A DNA stretch of 64,000 nt from Bradyrhizobium arachidis. Its GTDB lineage: Bacteria; Pseudomonadota; Alphaproteobacteria; Rhizobiales; Xanthobacteraceae. The stretch covers positions 6,944,001 through 7,008,000 of the forward strand of contig NZ_CP030050.1 in assembly GCF_015291705.1 (NCBI RefSeq), written 5' to 3'. Both the position numbers and the translations under genes were made by a program. This document shows positions 34,601-42,453 of this stretch, in pieces. The notes under the pieces are model-generated. The model was not told the DNA's origin and made no database searches. It was given only the letters and a program-made list of their open reading frames with translations. Each line of letters opens with the position of its first letter. The first letter of the stretch is position 1.

Positions 34601-34907
34601 AGGTCGGATTGGCTGCGGGCGACTGCGCGATCATGATATCGGCGCCGTTCGTGCCCGCGTACTGGATGCTGGCGTTGGTGTAGCTGAGGATCAGTCCGAT
34701 CGCATAATTGATCGCCGCCTGCATCTGGCTCGGCGCCGCGGCGAAGCCGGCCTGCGTCGGTTCGCTGCTGCCGCCGCGGTAGGGATTGGCGTAGTCGCTG
34801 GGCGAGTCGGGAAAGCTGTAGGTGATCGTGCCGGACCATTTATAGCCCGACAGCAGGCCGTCGATCTCGGCGTTGTTGGTGGCACTGACAGTGACAGCGT
34901 TAGCCAA
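31635..34907 (-). CDS. Serralysin-type (M10) metalloprotease with RTX and tandem Trp-rich repeats
   Basis: 1090 residues. Residues 1-210 form the metzincin catalytic domain: zinc site HELGHAFGLKH at 140-150 and Met-turn VMSYR with Met174. There is no N-terminal signal peptide. Residues about 220-360 are the serralysin C-terminal beta-roll with calcium-binding GGSGNDTIVGN and GGGGNDTINGGSG. From about 420 to 905 follow four nearly identical 121-residue units (each with KLDQIGGYYFLDPVSGGTGP, YQIAWKVIGSDQYAVWNADS and QDLNVDGVIG) and then a fifth, diverged one; these match the Trp-rich W_rich_C-type domain often seen in surface hemolysin-like proteins. Export by a type I system is expected from RTX and lack of a signal, but no T1SS gene is in this window. 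Confidence 0.9.
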   Translation of the reverse strand: MANAVTVSATNNAEIDGLLSGYKWSGTITYSFPDSPSDYANPYRGGSSEPTQAGFAAAPSQMQAAINYAIGLILSYTNASIQYAGTNGADIMIAQSPAANPTSYAYYPGNYASGGDIWFGTKYNYSLAQLGNYYFATALHELGHAFGLKHSQEAGGPANVAVPSAHDDSEYTVMSYRSYVGASTTSGYTNEAYGYPQTYMANDILALQTMYGADYTTQSSNTVYTWSPTTGQEFIDGVGQLAPGGGAGGSANRIYETVWDGGGVDTYDLSNYTTNLSINLNPGAASVFSTVQLANLGDGHYASGNVYNAYLYNGDARSYIDNATGGSGNDTIVGNAIANVLKGGGGNDTINGGSGTDTAVYSGNRANYIVSYNASTQTFLISDQRAGSPDGIDSVTGVEYFQFADRTIASSSVIPPIVIDAVGSTKLDQIGGYYFLDPVSGGTGPSVKYAGTPFAASTQGGAWTPIGAEQTANGYQIAWKVIGSDQYAVWNADSNGNYVSSATAVVPGGSAILEAFESSFQQDLNVDGVIGIPAASITMVEAAGSTKLDQIGGYYFLDPVSGGTGPSVKYAGTPFAASTQGGAWTPIGAEQTANGYQIAWKVIGSDQYAVWNADSNGNYVSSATAVVPGGSAILEAFESSFQQDLNVDGVIGIPAASITMVEAAGSTKLDQIGGYYFLDPVSGGTGPSVKYAGTPFAASTQGGAWTPIGAEQTANGYQIAWKVIGSDQYAVWNADSNGNYVSSATAVVPGGSAILEAFESSFQQDLNVDGVIGIPGASITMVEAAGSTKLDQIGGYYFLDPVSGGTGPSVKYAGTPFAASTQGGAWTPIGAEQTANGYQIAWKVIGSDQYAVWNADSNGNYIANVVGGVSGASTALKGLEASFHQDLNGDGVIGAAASVIKAFESTSVVEIGHNFHFDGVGDGTGPALTAAALAGQFEAWTPIDLEQTATGYDVGWKISGADQRTFWDADSSDTPQQDLNGNGVLCVPTLVIATSGHLQITRTTTWPELGIAGNDFSVFHHATDGSPVVGADESTLVAVRKQLTELLHEPPSDRSHAMSQSGYDFHDALRGRDLAELHIADLNAGSFIVH
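32290..33650. repeat. Four tandem 363-bp repeats inside the protease gene
   Basis: The block starting GCCGTTGCTGTCGGCG occurs at 32331, 32694, 33057 and 33420, exactly 363 bp (121 codons) apart. By eye the inner copies differ at only a few positions, far fewer than the diverged fifth unit. Low divergence and in-frame period point to recent amplification or gene conversion. Confidence 0.9.
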
Positions 34908-35104
34908 GAAACTCTCCCGAGCGATGCTTCAGCACGATTCGAAGTGCAGGCGCATGATTCTAGCTTGAGAGATATACATTTGGTTTAAAATGGGCATCGG
35001 CGCGCATCCCCTTCCGGGAGGTCATGTTAGCCATCAAATCCACTAGGGATACGGAGTACGGCAGGATGCAGGTTCCGCCAAGCCGTATAATCGTAAGGGA
35101 AATC

Positions 35105-35419
35105 ATGAAACTGGGTCCGTTTTCAGCCGGTCTGATCGGAGCGCTGGCAGTGCTCGCCGGACCGGACCAGAGGCCCTTTGGAGAACAGCCTGTCATGGTC
35201 GGGAAAGCCAAAGCGGACGACGGCGCCAAGGGAAGCGCGAAAGCAGGACGCGCAGCCTCCATGCCGATGGCGCGCGATCCGTCCGCCGCGGTGGCCGAGG
35301 AATACGAAGCCGCCCGGCGAAAGGGAACCCGGGAGGCATTCGAGCTCTTCATTGCGCGCCACAGCGATGACCCGCTGGCCGAGCAGGCGCGCGCCGAGCT
35401 CAAGCGCCTGTCGCGCTGA
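35105..35419 (+). CDS. Small exported hypothetical protein (104 aa)
   Basis: The ATG at 35105 follows AAGGGAA and gives MKLGPFSAGLIGALAVLAG, a possible signal sequence. The mature part is charged and ends YEAARRKGTREAFELFIARH SDDPLAEQARAELKRLSR. That tail, a TPR-like helical pair with ARHPxxPLAxxAxxEL pattern, is common at the ends of Bradyrhizobium caspase-like and exported proteins. The gene is divergent from the protease with a 197-bp gap and lies 106 bp before the CoA-transferase. Confidence 0.65.
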   Translation: MKLGPFSAGLIGALAVLAGPDQRPFGEQPVMVGKAKADDGAKGSAKAGRAASMPMARDPSAAVAEEYEAARRKGTREAFELFIARHSDDPLAEQARAELKRLSR

Positions 35420-35525
35420 TCTGCCAGGCATCGCATTTCGGCTGGTGGCCTCGGCGCCAGACCGGGCTTGCCGCGTGATGTTTCGGCACTATGGTGGCTC
35501 CGCAATTCGCCCGGAGCCTTTTACG

Positions 35526-36719
35526 ATGCCCTTTCCGCATGCCTCGGAAGCCCTGTCACGCTTCACCGTGCTCGATCTGACCCGCGTCCGGTCCGGGCCG
35601 ACCTGTGTGAGGCAGCTTGCGGATTGGGGCGCCAATGTCGTCAAGATCGACGCGCTGACCGAGGATGCCGGCGGCGAACAGCCGGGCGGGCCCCGGCGGG
35701 GCTCGGACTTCCAGAATTTGCACCGCAACAAGCGGGCCATGACGCTGAACCTGAAGGACGAGCGCGGGCTCGCCGTGTTCAAGCGTCTCGCGGCCAAGGC
35801 CGACGTCGTGGTCGAGAACTTCCGGCCCGACGTGAAGAAGAAGCTCGGCATCGACTATGAGAGCCTCGCGGCGATCAACCCGCGCATCGTCTATGGCAGC
35901 ATCTCCGGTTTCGGCCAGGACGGCCCCTACCACAAGCGGCCGGGCTTCGATCAGATCGCGCAAGGGATGGGCGGGCTGATGTCGATCACCGGCGCGCCGG
36001 GCGAAGGCCCGATGCGGGTCGGCATTCCCGTCGCCGACCTCACCGCCGGCCTGTTCTGCGCCATGGGCATCCTCACCGCGCTGCTCGAGCGCGAGGTCTC
36101 GGGCAAGGGGCAGTGGGTGCAGACCTCGCTGCTGCAGGCCCAGATCTTCATGCTCGACTTCCAGGCCGCGCGCTGGCTGATGGAGAAGGAGGTCGCCAAG
36201 CAGGCCGGCAACAATCATCCGACCAGCATCCCGACCGGCGTGTTCAAGACCTCGGACGGCTACATCAACATCGCCACGACCGGCGGCCGGATCTGGGAAC
36301 GTTGCGCGCAGGCGATCGGCGCACCGGAGCTCTATGGCCATCCCGATTATGCAACGGCCCCCGCCCGCTCCAAGAACCGCGATGCGCTCAACGCCGAGAT
36401 CGAGAAGCGCACGGTGACGAAATCGACCGAGACCTGGGTCCGGGAGCTCAACGAGGCCGGCGTGCCCTGCGGGCCGATCTATGCGATCGACCAGATGTTC
36501 GAGGACGCCCAGGTCAAGCATCTCGGCATCGCGCAGGACGTGCCGAACGACGAGGACCGCCGCATCCGCCTGGTCGGCCAACCCGTGACGCTGTCGCGCA
36601 CGCCGAGCAAGATGGTGGCACGGCCGCCGGAATTCGGTGAGCAGACCGAAGAGGTATTGAAGGAATTCGGCCTCAGTGCGGACGAAATCGCAAAACTGCG
36701 GGACGCCAAGGTGGTGTGA
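35526..36719 (+). CDS. Class III CoA-transferase (CaiB/BaiF/Frc family)
   Basis: 397 residues from the ATG at 35526; a longer frame upstream overlaps the small exported protein and is rejected. Diagnostic stretches are SRFTVLDLTRVRSGPTCVRQ LADWGANVVKID, then NLHRNKRAMTLNLKDERGL and GFDQIAQGMGGLMSITG. These enzymes move CoA from a CoA thioester to a carboxylic acid by a covalent aspartyl intermediate; the Asp lies in the VADLTAGLFCAMG region. The substrate pair cannot be predicted; oxalate/formate, carnitine, mesaconate or aromatic acids are known for the family. No acyl-CoA dehydrogenase partner is next to it. Confidence 0.88.
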   Translation: MPFPHASEALSRFTVLDLTRVRSGPTCVRQLADWGANVVKIDALTEDAGGEQPGGPRRGSDFQNLHRNKRAMTLNLKDERGLAVFKRLAAKADVVVENFRPDVKKKLGIDYESLAAINPRIVYGSISGFGQDGPYHKRPGFDQIAQGMGGLMSITGAPGEGPMRVGIPVADLTAGLFCAMGILTALLEREVSGKGQWVQTSLLQAQIFMLDFQAARWLMEKEVAKQAGNNHPTSIPTGVFKTSDGYINIATTGGRIWERCAQAIGAPELYGHPDYATAPARSKNRDALNAEIEKRTVTKSTETWVRELNEAGVPCGPIYAIDQMFEDAQVKHLGIAQDVPNDEDRRIRLVGQPVTLSRTPSKMVARPPEFGEQTEEVLKEFGLSADEIAKLRDAKVV

Positions 36720-36786
36720 CGGCGCGGCCGTTCCTCGCACGATCCCTGCCATGACGAGGTCCGGCATCGGCGGGTTGCGCGATCGT

Positions 36787-37068
36787 CTACATCTTCCGCA
36801 ATCCGTCGAACCGCGTGTCGACGTAGTGGCCGGCGGCATCGACAACCCGGCAAAGCTCTCCGCCGTCATGATAGAGCAGAACGACCTTGGCTCCAGCCTC
36901 GAACTGTCCGGTCGGTGGCCCGCTCGGCAGGCCGCGCGAGGCATAAAACGGCTGCGATCTCGCCACCTCGTGGGTGAACTGATTGGGCGGAGGCGAGATC
37001 AAGCAGTCCGACGGGATCAACGACGAATCTGGAAGCACGATCGCTTCCGGTCGCTTCATGCCCTCCAT
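36787..37068 (-). CDS. Conserved-type hypothetical protein (93 aa)
   Basis: The product starts MEGMKRPEAIVLPDSSLIPS and contains FTHEVARSQPFYASRGLPSG and a strand-rich AGAKVVLLYHDGGELCRVVD AAG. An alternative ATG four codons later (MKRPEA) is possible. The AKVVLL...GxxxVVDxxG segment looks like a small beta-barrel (SH3-like) fold. I know similar small proteins in Bradyrhizobium but no function. It is convergent with the CoA-transferase, 67 bp apart. Confidence 0.6.
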   Translation of the reverse strand: MEGMKRPEAIVLPDSSLIPSDCLISPPPNQFTHEVARSQPFYASRGLPSGPPTGQFEAGAKVVLLYHDGGELCRVVDAAGHYVDTRFDGLRKM

Positions 37069-37136
37069 GGTCCGGTTTCCCTAAGTTTTGCCGCCCGACG
37101 GAGCCTCGCTTGGCAGGCCTTTGGCTTGAGGCCCTA

Positions 37137-37256
37137 AAGCGCGATGAGATTGACGAAACGTCATCGCGCTTCAGGTTGTTGTTTGAGCATGATCCTTTCG
37201 GAAAACCGCTTCGCACTTTGCGCTAACGCAGCCCTTCGGGTCCGGATCATGCCTTA
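37137..37256. repeat. Rhizobial palindromic intergenic repeat
   Basis: This 120-bp element contains AAAGCGCGATGA, a facing TCATCGCGCTT, then GCATGATCCTTTCGGAAAAC and a facing TCCGGATCATGC. It folds into two adjacent hairpins. A related short copy with GCATGATC and CCATGC ends lies at 53162-53206. Such elements are frequent between genes in Bradyrhizobium; mobility is not shown. Confidence 0.7.
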
Positions 37257-37259
37257 GGC

Positions 37260-38108
37260 CTAAACGCCCAAGCTTTCCTCGGGCAACGTGATCGGAATTC
37301 GCCGCAGCACGATGCCTCTTGTCATGGCGGCACGCGCGGCGACGAGACCCGCCTCCGCCATGTGCAGGTGATCCGGCAGATGGTACGGCTGGGCAACCTC
37401 CATATTCACCTCGTAGCCGAGATCCTGCAAGCTCGCGATCGTGACCCGGCTCATCGGATTACCGCCTTCATTTACGAAGCCGGTCATCAGTTCCGCGCCG
37501 AACACCGTGTCGCGCCAATGCGAGTCCCTCGTCCCTTCACCACCGGTGTTTTCGACGGGAACGGGCAGCGTCGCTGAGCCGCGGAGCTTGCCGTATTCGC
37601 GCATGGCGTTGGCACCGACGAATGTCGGATTGCTGGTGTGGGCTCCCCTTAGCAATTTCTTGTTCGTCCAGATCGTTCCGATGCCGATCACGTGGCCCAT
37701 CTCGTGCGTGATGACGTCGTTCAGGGTGCCGTCGGCTTCCATCGCCGCGAGATCGGCCGTGTCGAACTGCATGTCGCCGGTTGCCGGCAGGAATGCAGCG
37801 GCGCCGGCATTCTTCGGACGCAAACGGTTCGGCCCCGCCTGGCCGAGAACGTTGCCGGGGCCGTCGATGTCGGTGCCCTGCGCCGTGATGCGAAGATTGT
37901 TGATCCTTTCGCCACCGACCGTGACGTCGGGCAGATCGCCCACGATGGCGTGCGTCCACCGGTTTGCTGCGAGCTTGAAGGCAGCCTTCTGCTTGGTTGT
38001 CAGTCCACCCAGAAAATGGACCTCGATCGTGTAGCCTCCGCGGGCTTCGGCTGCGACTGCGTGGGAAATCTCCGCACCCTTGCGAGCCCGGTAGCGTTCA
38101 ATGCTCAT
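37260..38108 (-). CDS. Leishmanolysin-like (M8) zinc metalloprotease
   Basis: 282 residues. The zinc motif HEMGH is at residues 135-139 with the catalytic Glu136, followed by VIGIGTIW as in bacterial M8-type proteins. The third zinc ligand should be His197 in DSHWRDTVFGAE, close before the Met-turn ELMTG (Met208), the long spacing that separates leishmanolysins from other metzincins. The N-terminal part has FKLAANRWTHAIVGDLPDV. There is no signal peptide, so the location is unclear. It is the second metzincin in 7 kb and is not related in sequence to the serralysin. Confidence 0.8.
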   Translation of the reverse strand: MSIERYRARKGAEISHAVAAEARGGYTIEVHFLGGLTTKQKAAFKLAANRWTHAIVGDLPDVTVGGERINNLRITAQGTDIDGPGNVLGQAGPNRLRPKNAGAAAFLPATGDMQFDTADLAAMEADGTLNDVITHEMGHVIGIGTIWTNKKLLRGAHTSNPTFVGANAMREYGKLRGSATLPVPVENTGGEGTRDSHWRDTVFGAELMTGFVNEGGNPMSRVTIASLQDLGYEVNMEVAQPYHLPDHLHMAEAGLVAARAAMTRGIVLRRIPITLPEESLGV

Positions 38109-38229
38109 GATATCCTCCGAAAAATGAGGTCGGAAAAATTCTATCTACGCTTGAATTTTGATCCCGATTAACGTCACCGACAAGCGAGAGAAGCGTCACG
38201 ACCTCTGACCGTTTCACGATCAAATAACG

Positions 38230-38256
38230 AGGCCCGGCGTCACCGCCGGGCCTTTC
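38230..38256. terminator. GC hairpin, terminator-like
   Basis: GGCCCGGCG and CGCCGGGCC pair around TCAC and are followed by TTTCG on the plus strand. It lies upstream of the M8 protease gene, so it does not serve that gene; it may end a plus-strand transcript or insulate the promoter. Confidence 0.5.
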
Positions 38257-38520
38257 GAGACGACGTTGCCTGTTCACCTGCTTGAACGATGTGCGCGCTT
38301 CCAGAAGAGCACATTACGCCGCGTCCTACGATCGAACGTCGATCGCTCCAACTCGATCACACTTGTCCGCCGATCGGGCCGGCCGGATTTCCAAAGTCAG
38401 AACAGAAACGACGAAGGCTGGCTCGAGGCCGGCGTTGCTTCTCGAAGCCATGACTTGGTCGAGACTATTGCGATGTCACCCTGTGCCCCGCGTCAAGGCA
38501 ATGCAGGCAAACAGACGTAA

Positions 38521-38548
38521 CAAAAAGCCCCGGCGAGCCGGGGCTTTT
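38521..38548. terminator. Bidirectional terminator after the tct operon
   Basis: AAAAAGCCCCGGC, GA and GCCGGGGCTTTT form a near-perfect hairpin with T-tracts in both directions. It lies about 180 bp downstream of the tctA stop on the minus strand. Between it and the hairpin at 38230 no gene can be supported. Confidence 0.7.
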
Positions 38549-38723
38549 GCAGTTGCGTGAACGACGATCTGTGCGTCGCCCCGATCCCGGCTATTACTGC
38601 AACCCGGTTGGACCGGTCGTGGTGCCGATTGGTCCTGCCCAATCGCGCAATCGAGGATTGCGCTGGATCCAGGCCTGCTTCCGAAGAGATAGTCGCTTCA
38701 AACCACGATCGGGTTCGTTTCGC

Positions 38724-40244
38724 TCACATAGTCGGCTTTACCCCGTGTGGGTGTGGCGATCGCACGCGCGCCAGCACGCCATCGATCACCGGCCAGAACA
38801 GCAGCACGATCGCCAGCGTCGTGATCGAACCGACCAGCCCGTTCGACCAGAACACCTTCAGGTTTCCGCCGGACCCGATCATCGACAGGCGGAAGGCATC
38901 CTCGGCGCGGTTGCCGAGCACAAGCGCGAGCGTGAACGGCGCCAGGGGAATGCCGATCTTCTTGAAGACGTAGCCGACGATGCCGAAGCCGAGCATTAGC
39001 CAGATGTCGAACATCGCATTCTGGATCGCATAGGCGCCGATCGCGCAGGACACCACGATCATCGGCGCCACCGCCGCGAACGGCACGCGCAGGATCGAGG
39101 CGAAGATCGGCACCGTCGTCAGCACCAGCACGAGACCGACGATATTGCCGAGATACATCGAGGCGATCAGGCCCCAGACGAAGTCCTTGTGCTCGACGAA
39201 CAGCAGCGGGCCCGGATTGAGCCCCCACACCATCAGGCCGCCGAGCAGGATCGCCGCGGTGCCGGAGCCGGGAATGCCGAGCGCCAGCATCGGCAGCAGC
39301 GCCGAGGTGCCGGAGGCATGCGCCGCCGTCTCCGGCGCGAACACGCCCTCGATGCGGCCCTTGCCAAAGCTCTCGGGCTCCTTGGCGAAGCGTTTTGCCA
39401 GATTGTAGCCCATGAACGACGCAGCGATCGCGCCGCCCGGGGTGATGCCGAGCCAGCAGCCGATGAAGGAGGAGCGCAGCAGCGTCACCCAGTATTTCGG
39501 CAGGTCCTTCCAGACGCCGAGCACGACGCGGAGCGAGATGCTCGCGGCATGGCCGCGCAGCGCGAGGCGCTCCTCCATCGTCAGCAGGATCTCGCTGATG
39601 CCGAACAGGCCGATGACGGCGACGAGGAAGTTGATGCCGCGGAGCAGCTCGGACGAGCCGAAGGTCATCCGCAGATTGCCCGACACCGTGTCCATGCCGA
39701 TGCCGGCGAGCAGGAGGCCCAGCGCCATCGAGATGACGGTCTTGTGCTTGGCTTCACGGCCGAGGCCGACGAAGGAGCAGAAGGTGAGCAGATACACCGC
39801 GAAGAACTCGGGCGGGCCGAACCTCAATGCAAAGGACGAGATCATCGGCGCGAGGAAGGTGATCAGGAGCACCGCGACCAGCGAGCCGACGAAGGAGGAC
39901 GTGAACGCCGCGGTCAGCGCCTCCGCCGCCCTGCCCTGCTGCGCCATCGGATAGCCGTCGAAGGTGGTCGCAACCGACCAGGCTTCGCCGGGGATGTTGA
40001 ACAGGATCGAGGTGATCGCGCCGCCGAACAGCGCGCCCCAGTAGATGCAGGACAGCATCACGATGGCCGAGGTCGGATCCATCGTGAAGGTGAGCGGCAG
40101 CAGTATGGCGACCCCGTTGGGCCCGCCGAGGCCGGGTAGCACGCCGACGAAGATGCCGAGCACCAGCCCGACCATCATCAGGACGAGTGTCTTCCACGTG
40201 AGCAGGACGGCGAAGCCGTGAAGCAGGAGACCGAGAGCTTCCAT
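38724..40244 (-). CDS. tctA: Tripartite tricarboxylate transporter, large membrane subunit TctA
   Basis: 506 residues from the ATG at 40244; an upstream extension reads through the tctB gene in another phase. It has about 11-12 membrane spans. The family-typical sequence GIFVGVLPGLGGPNGVAILL PLTF lies at residues 28-51, with later LGITPGGAIAASFMGYNLAK and LALGIPGSGTAAILLGGLMV. TctA forms the transport channel that works with TctB and the binding protein TctC for uptake of citrate or other carboxylates driven by cation gradients. It starts 11 bp after tctB. Confidence 0.93.
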   Translation of the reverse strand: MEALGLLLHGFAVLLTWKTLVLMMVGLVLGIFVGVLPGLGGPNGVAILLPLTFTMDPTSAIVMLSCIYWGALFGGAITSILFNIPGEAWSVATTFDGYPMAQQGRAAEALTAAFTSSFVGSLVAVLLITFLAPMISSFALRFGPPEFFAVYLLTFCSFVGLGREAKHKTVISMALGLLLAGIGMDTVSGNLRMTFGSSELLRGINFLVAVIGLFGISEILLTMEERLALRGHAASISLRVVLGVWKDLPKYWVTLLRSSFIGCWLGITPGGAIAASFMGYNLAKRFAKEPESFGKGRIEGVFAPETAAHASGTSALLPMLALGIPGSGTAAILLGGLMVWGLNPGPLLFVEHKDFVWGLIASMYLGNIVGLVLVLTTVPIFASILRVPFAAVAPMIVVSCAIGAYAIQNAMFDIWLMLGFGIVGYVFKKIGIPLAPFTLALVLGNRAEDAFRLSMIGSGGNLKVFWSNGLVGSITTLAIVLLFWPVIDGVLARVRSPHPHGVKPTM

Positions 40245-40255
40245 CGCGGGACCGC

Positions 40256-40798
40256 CTAGTGGCCGAAGGCCGCTTCGAGCGGCCCCTTCGGCATGATGAC
40301 GTCGAAGGCGATGTCGAAGGTGACGAACATGATCGCCGTGAACAGGAAAGCGGTGAGCAGCGACTTCCACAGCGCGATCTTGCCGACGAGGCGCATGAAG
40401 CCCGCGATCAAGAGGAAGCTCGCGACATAGAGGCCGAGGAACTGCGTCACCGCGCAGAACAGCAGCGTCGGCACGAACACCGCCATGACGCGGCGGGCCT
40501 GCGCGCGCGTCACGAAGGTCTCGGATGCCTTGCGGTGGGCGATCAGCGCCACGACCAGACCATAGAGGCTGCCGCCGCCGAGGATGACGGAAAGATAGAA
40601 CGGGAAATAGCCTGGCTCGGGCCCGGTCGCGTCCCAGGACGCGCCGGTGCGCCAATTGTCGTAGCCGAGCGTGACGGCGAGCGCGAGCAGCAACAGGCAG
40701 ACGACGATCTCGATCGCGCCGGAGGAGACGACGGAGCGAGAGTCGTCTTCAGGCGCGGTCGGATCGTCGACGACGATTTCAAGATCGGTTTGGGACAT
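40256..40798 (-). CDS. tctB: Tripartite tricarboxylate transporter, small membrane subunit TctB
   Basis: 180 residues with four hydrophobic segments. A polar N-terminus of about 28 residues (DLEIVVDDPTAPEDDSRSVV) leads into the first span, followed by GPEPGYFPFYLSVILGGGSL, which is the TctB signature around the second span. It is placed between tctC and tctA, as usual for the family, but separated from tctC by 194 bp with an imperfect palindrome. It supports TctA in the inner membrane. Confidence 0.9.
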   Translation of the reverse strand: MSQTDLEIVVDDPTAPEDDSRSVVSSGAIEIVVCLLLLALAVTLGYDNWRTGASWDATGPEPGYFPFYLSVILGGGSLYGLVVALIAHRKASETFVTRAQARRVMAVFVPTLLFCAVTQFLGLYVASFLLIAGFMRLVGKIALWKSLLTAFLFTAIMFVTFDIAFDVIMPKGPLEAAFGH

Positions 40799-40829
40799 GC
40801 TCTGTTCTTAGGGACGGAGTGCGATCAAT

Positions 40830-40980
40830 TCTCCCTCTCCCCGCCTGCGGGGAGAGGGTTGGGGCGAGGGGGAGTCTCCACGGGGACGGCGAGAGTTGAA
40901 CTCGTGGAGAGAGCCCCTCACCCCGCCCCTCCCAGCGCGAGCGAAGCTCGTCGCTCCCCCGTAAGAACGGGGACAGGGAG
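40830..40980. repeat. Imperfect palindromic intergenic repeat between tctC and tctB
   Basis: CTCCCTCTCCCCGCCTGCGG faces CCGTAAGAACGGGGACAGGGAG across about 120 bp, with inner hairpins such as CCCCGCCTGCGGGG. This resembles the rhizobial mosaic elements. Its place inside an operon means that it is transcribed and might set the ratio between binding protein and membrane subunits; that is a guess. Confidence 0.65.
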
Positions 40981-40992
40981 TAGAAGAGACGA

Positions 40993-41967
40993 CTACTTCG
41001 CTACGAAACCGGCTTCCGTCATCAGCGACTTGTTCTGGGCGTCGTCCTCTTCGAGGAATTGCACCATGTCCTTGCCGGTGAGGAAGATCGGCTTCAACGC
41101 CTGCTTCTCCATGTAGTCCTTGTACTCGGCGGTCTGCGTCACCTTGTGGAACAGCTCGACATAGAATGCCTGCTGCTCCGGCGTGACCTTGCCGGGCAGG
41201 AACATCGCGCGCAGCATCAGATACTGCACGTCGACGCCCTCCTCCTTGCAGGTCGGGATATCGGCCCAGGACTGCGTGTCCGTCACCTTGCTGGTGTAGG
41301 AGATGCGCTCCTTGTCGAACACGCAGAGCGGACGCACCTGGCCCGCGCGCCAGACCTCGAGATTTTCGCTAGGATTGTTGACGTTGGCTTCGGTGTGGTT
41401 GCCGACGAGCTGGGTCGCGGCCTCGCCGCCGGACTTGTAGGGCAGATAGGAGAACTTTGCGCCGGTCTTCTGCTCCAGGAACACGGTCAGCACGTGGTCC
41501 TCGCGCTTGGAGCCGGTGCCGCCCATCTTGAACGGTGAGCTCGCGGCCTTCGCAGCCGCGACGAACTCCTTCACGGTCTTGGGGCCGGCGCTGTTGTCCC
41601 ACAACACGAACTGGTCGAGCGCGATCACCGAGACCGGGGTCAGCTCACGCCAGTTGAACGGGATCTTCGCCGACAGCGGCAGCATGTAGATCAGCGAATA
41701 GGCGATCAGCACCTTGTTCGGATCGCCCTCGCTCGACTTCATGTACATCAGCGCTTCCGCGCCCGAGGCACCGCCCTTGAGCGAGACCACGATCGGCTGC
41801 TTCATCAGGTTGTTCTTCAGGATCGCGGCCTGCATCATGCGCGCCATCTGGTCGGAGGCGCCGCCCGCGCCCGCTGCCACCACGATCTCCACCGGTTTGG
41901 TCGGCTCCCAGCCGGCAAAGGCCGGCGTGCCGCAAAGCGCGACCGCCAGCGTGATTGCAGCCTTCAT
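40993..41967 (-). CDS. tctC: Tripartite tricarboxylate transporter, periplasmic binding protein TctC
   Basis: 324 residues from the ATG at 41967; a start nine codons upstream is possible but spoils the signal peptide. MKAAITLAVALCGTPAFAGW is a clear signal sequence cut after AFA. The mature protein begins EPTKPVEIVVAAGAGGASDQ MARMM, the hallmark of the TctC/Bug family, whose first loop binds a carboxylate of the ligand. Ligands of Bug proteins range from citrate to aspartate and aromatic acids and cannot be predicted. First gene of the operon. Confidence 0.92.
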   Translation of the reverse strand: MKAAITLAVALCGTPAFAGWEPTKPVEIVVAAGAGGASDQMARMMQAAILKNNLMKQPIVVSLKGGASGAEALMYMKSSEGDPNKVLIAYSLIYMLPLSAKIPFNWRELTPVSVIALDQFVLWDNSAGPKTVKEFVAAAKAASSPFKMGGTGSKREDHVLTVFLEQKTGAKFSYLPYKSGGEAATQLVGNHTEANVNNPSENLEVWRAGQVRPLCVFDKERISYTSKVTDTQSWADIPTCKEEGVDVQYLMLRAMFLPGKVTPEQQAFYVELFHKVTQTAEYKDYMEKQALKPIFLTGKDMVQFLEEDDAQNKSLMTEAGFVAK

Positions 41968-42453
41968 TCCATGTCCCACGCGCGTCTTCCCCAAGTTTTT
42001 TGCCTATGTTCTTGTTCGGATTGGCAATTCGCGAAGTCTCGCGGATCGCATTGTGCGGGCGAATACCGGCCAGTTCAAGCCGGGCCGGCACCGCCCCGCT
42101 TATGACTTTGGAATGAGATGGATTGCAAGCGCCCGGTTGCAATCGATCTTCCAAGAGCGGTCCGCGCCGCCACCAATCTGCAGTCGATGGCCGCTCCTTT
42201 GCGTGCTGAGAGATGCCTCGTATTGTTCCCGCCATGCGGGTTCGGATGGCGCGGCGTTGGCTAGGATGGCAGAACTGCTTTCGATGACGCGCCGCTTCCC
42301 AAACTACTTTGCCACCAATCATTTGCGCTTTGCTCCGGTCGCGACAGATGGCGTCTCGCTGCCGGCGAGATGGACCGCAATGCGGTCAAAGAACCCAGAG
42401 GGCCAATGGACGCGATCGACTGTCACCCAGGAACGCACCGTGCAGGCGGGATG
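41968..42453. other. Gene-free stretch between the tct and gsp units
   Basis: About 490 bp. It must hold the tctC promoter and lies downstream of the last gsp gene. Open frames on both strands here are shadows with no family likeness. I see no terminator with a clear T-tract. Confidence 0.4.

Noticed and set aside
34008..34601. A 197-codon plus-strand frame inside the protease gene
   Set aside because: Antisense of the catalytic and RTX region, with no motif of its own.
35556..36944. A 462-codon minus-strand frame across the CoA-transferase
   Set aside because: Antisense shadow with Arg/His/Asp-rich composition; the plus frame has the family signature.
38266..38520. An 84-codon frame between two terminators
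   Set aside because: No ribosome site, overlapping alternatives in other frames, and no family likeness.
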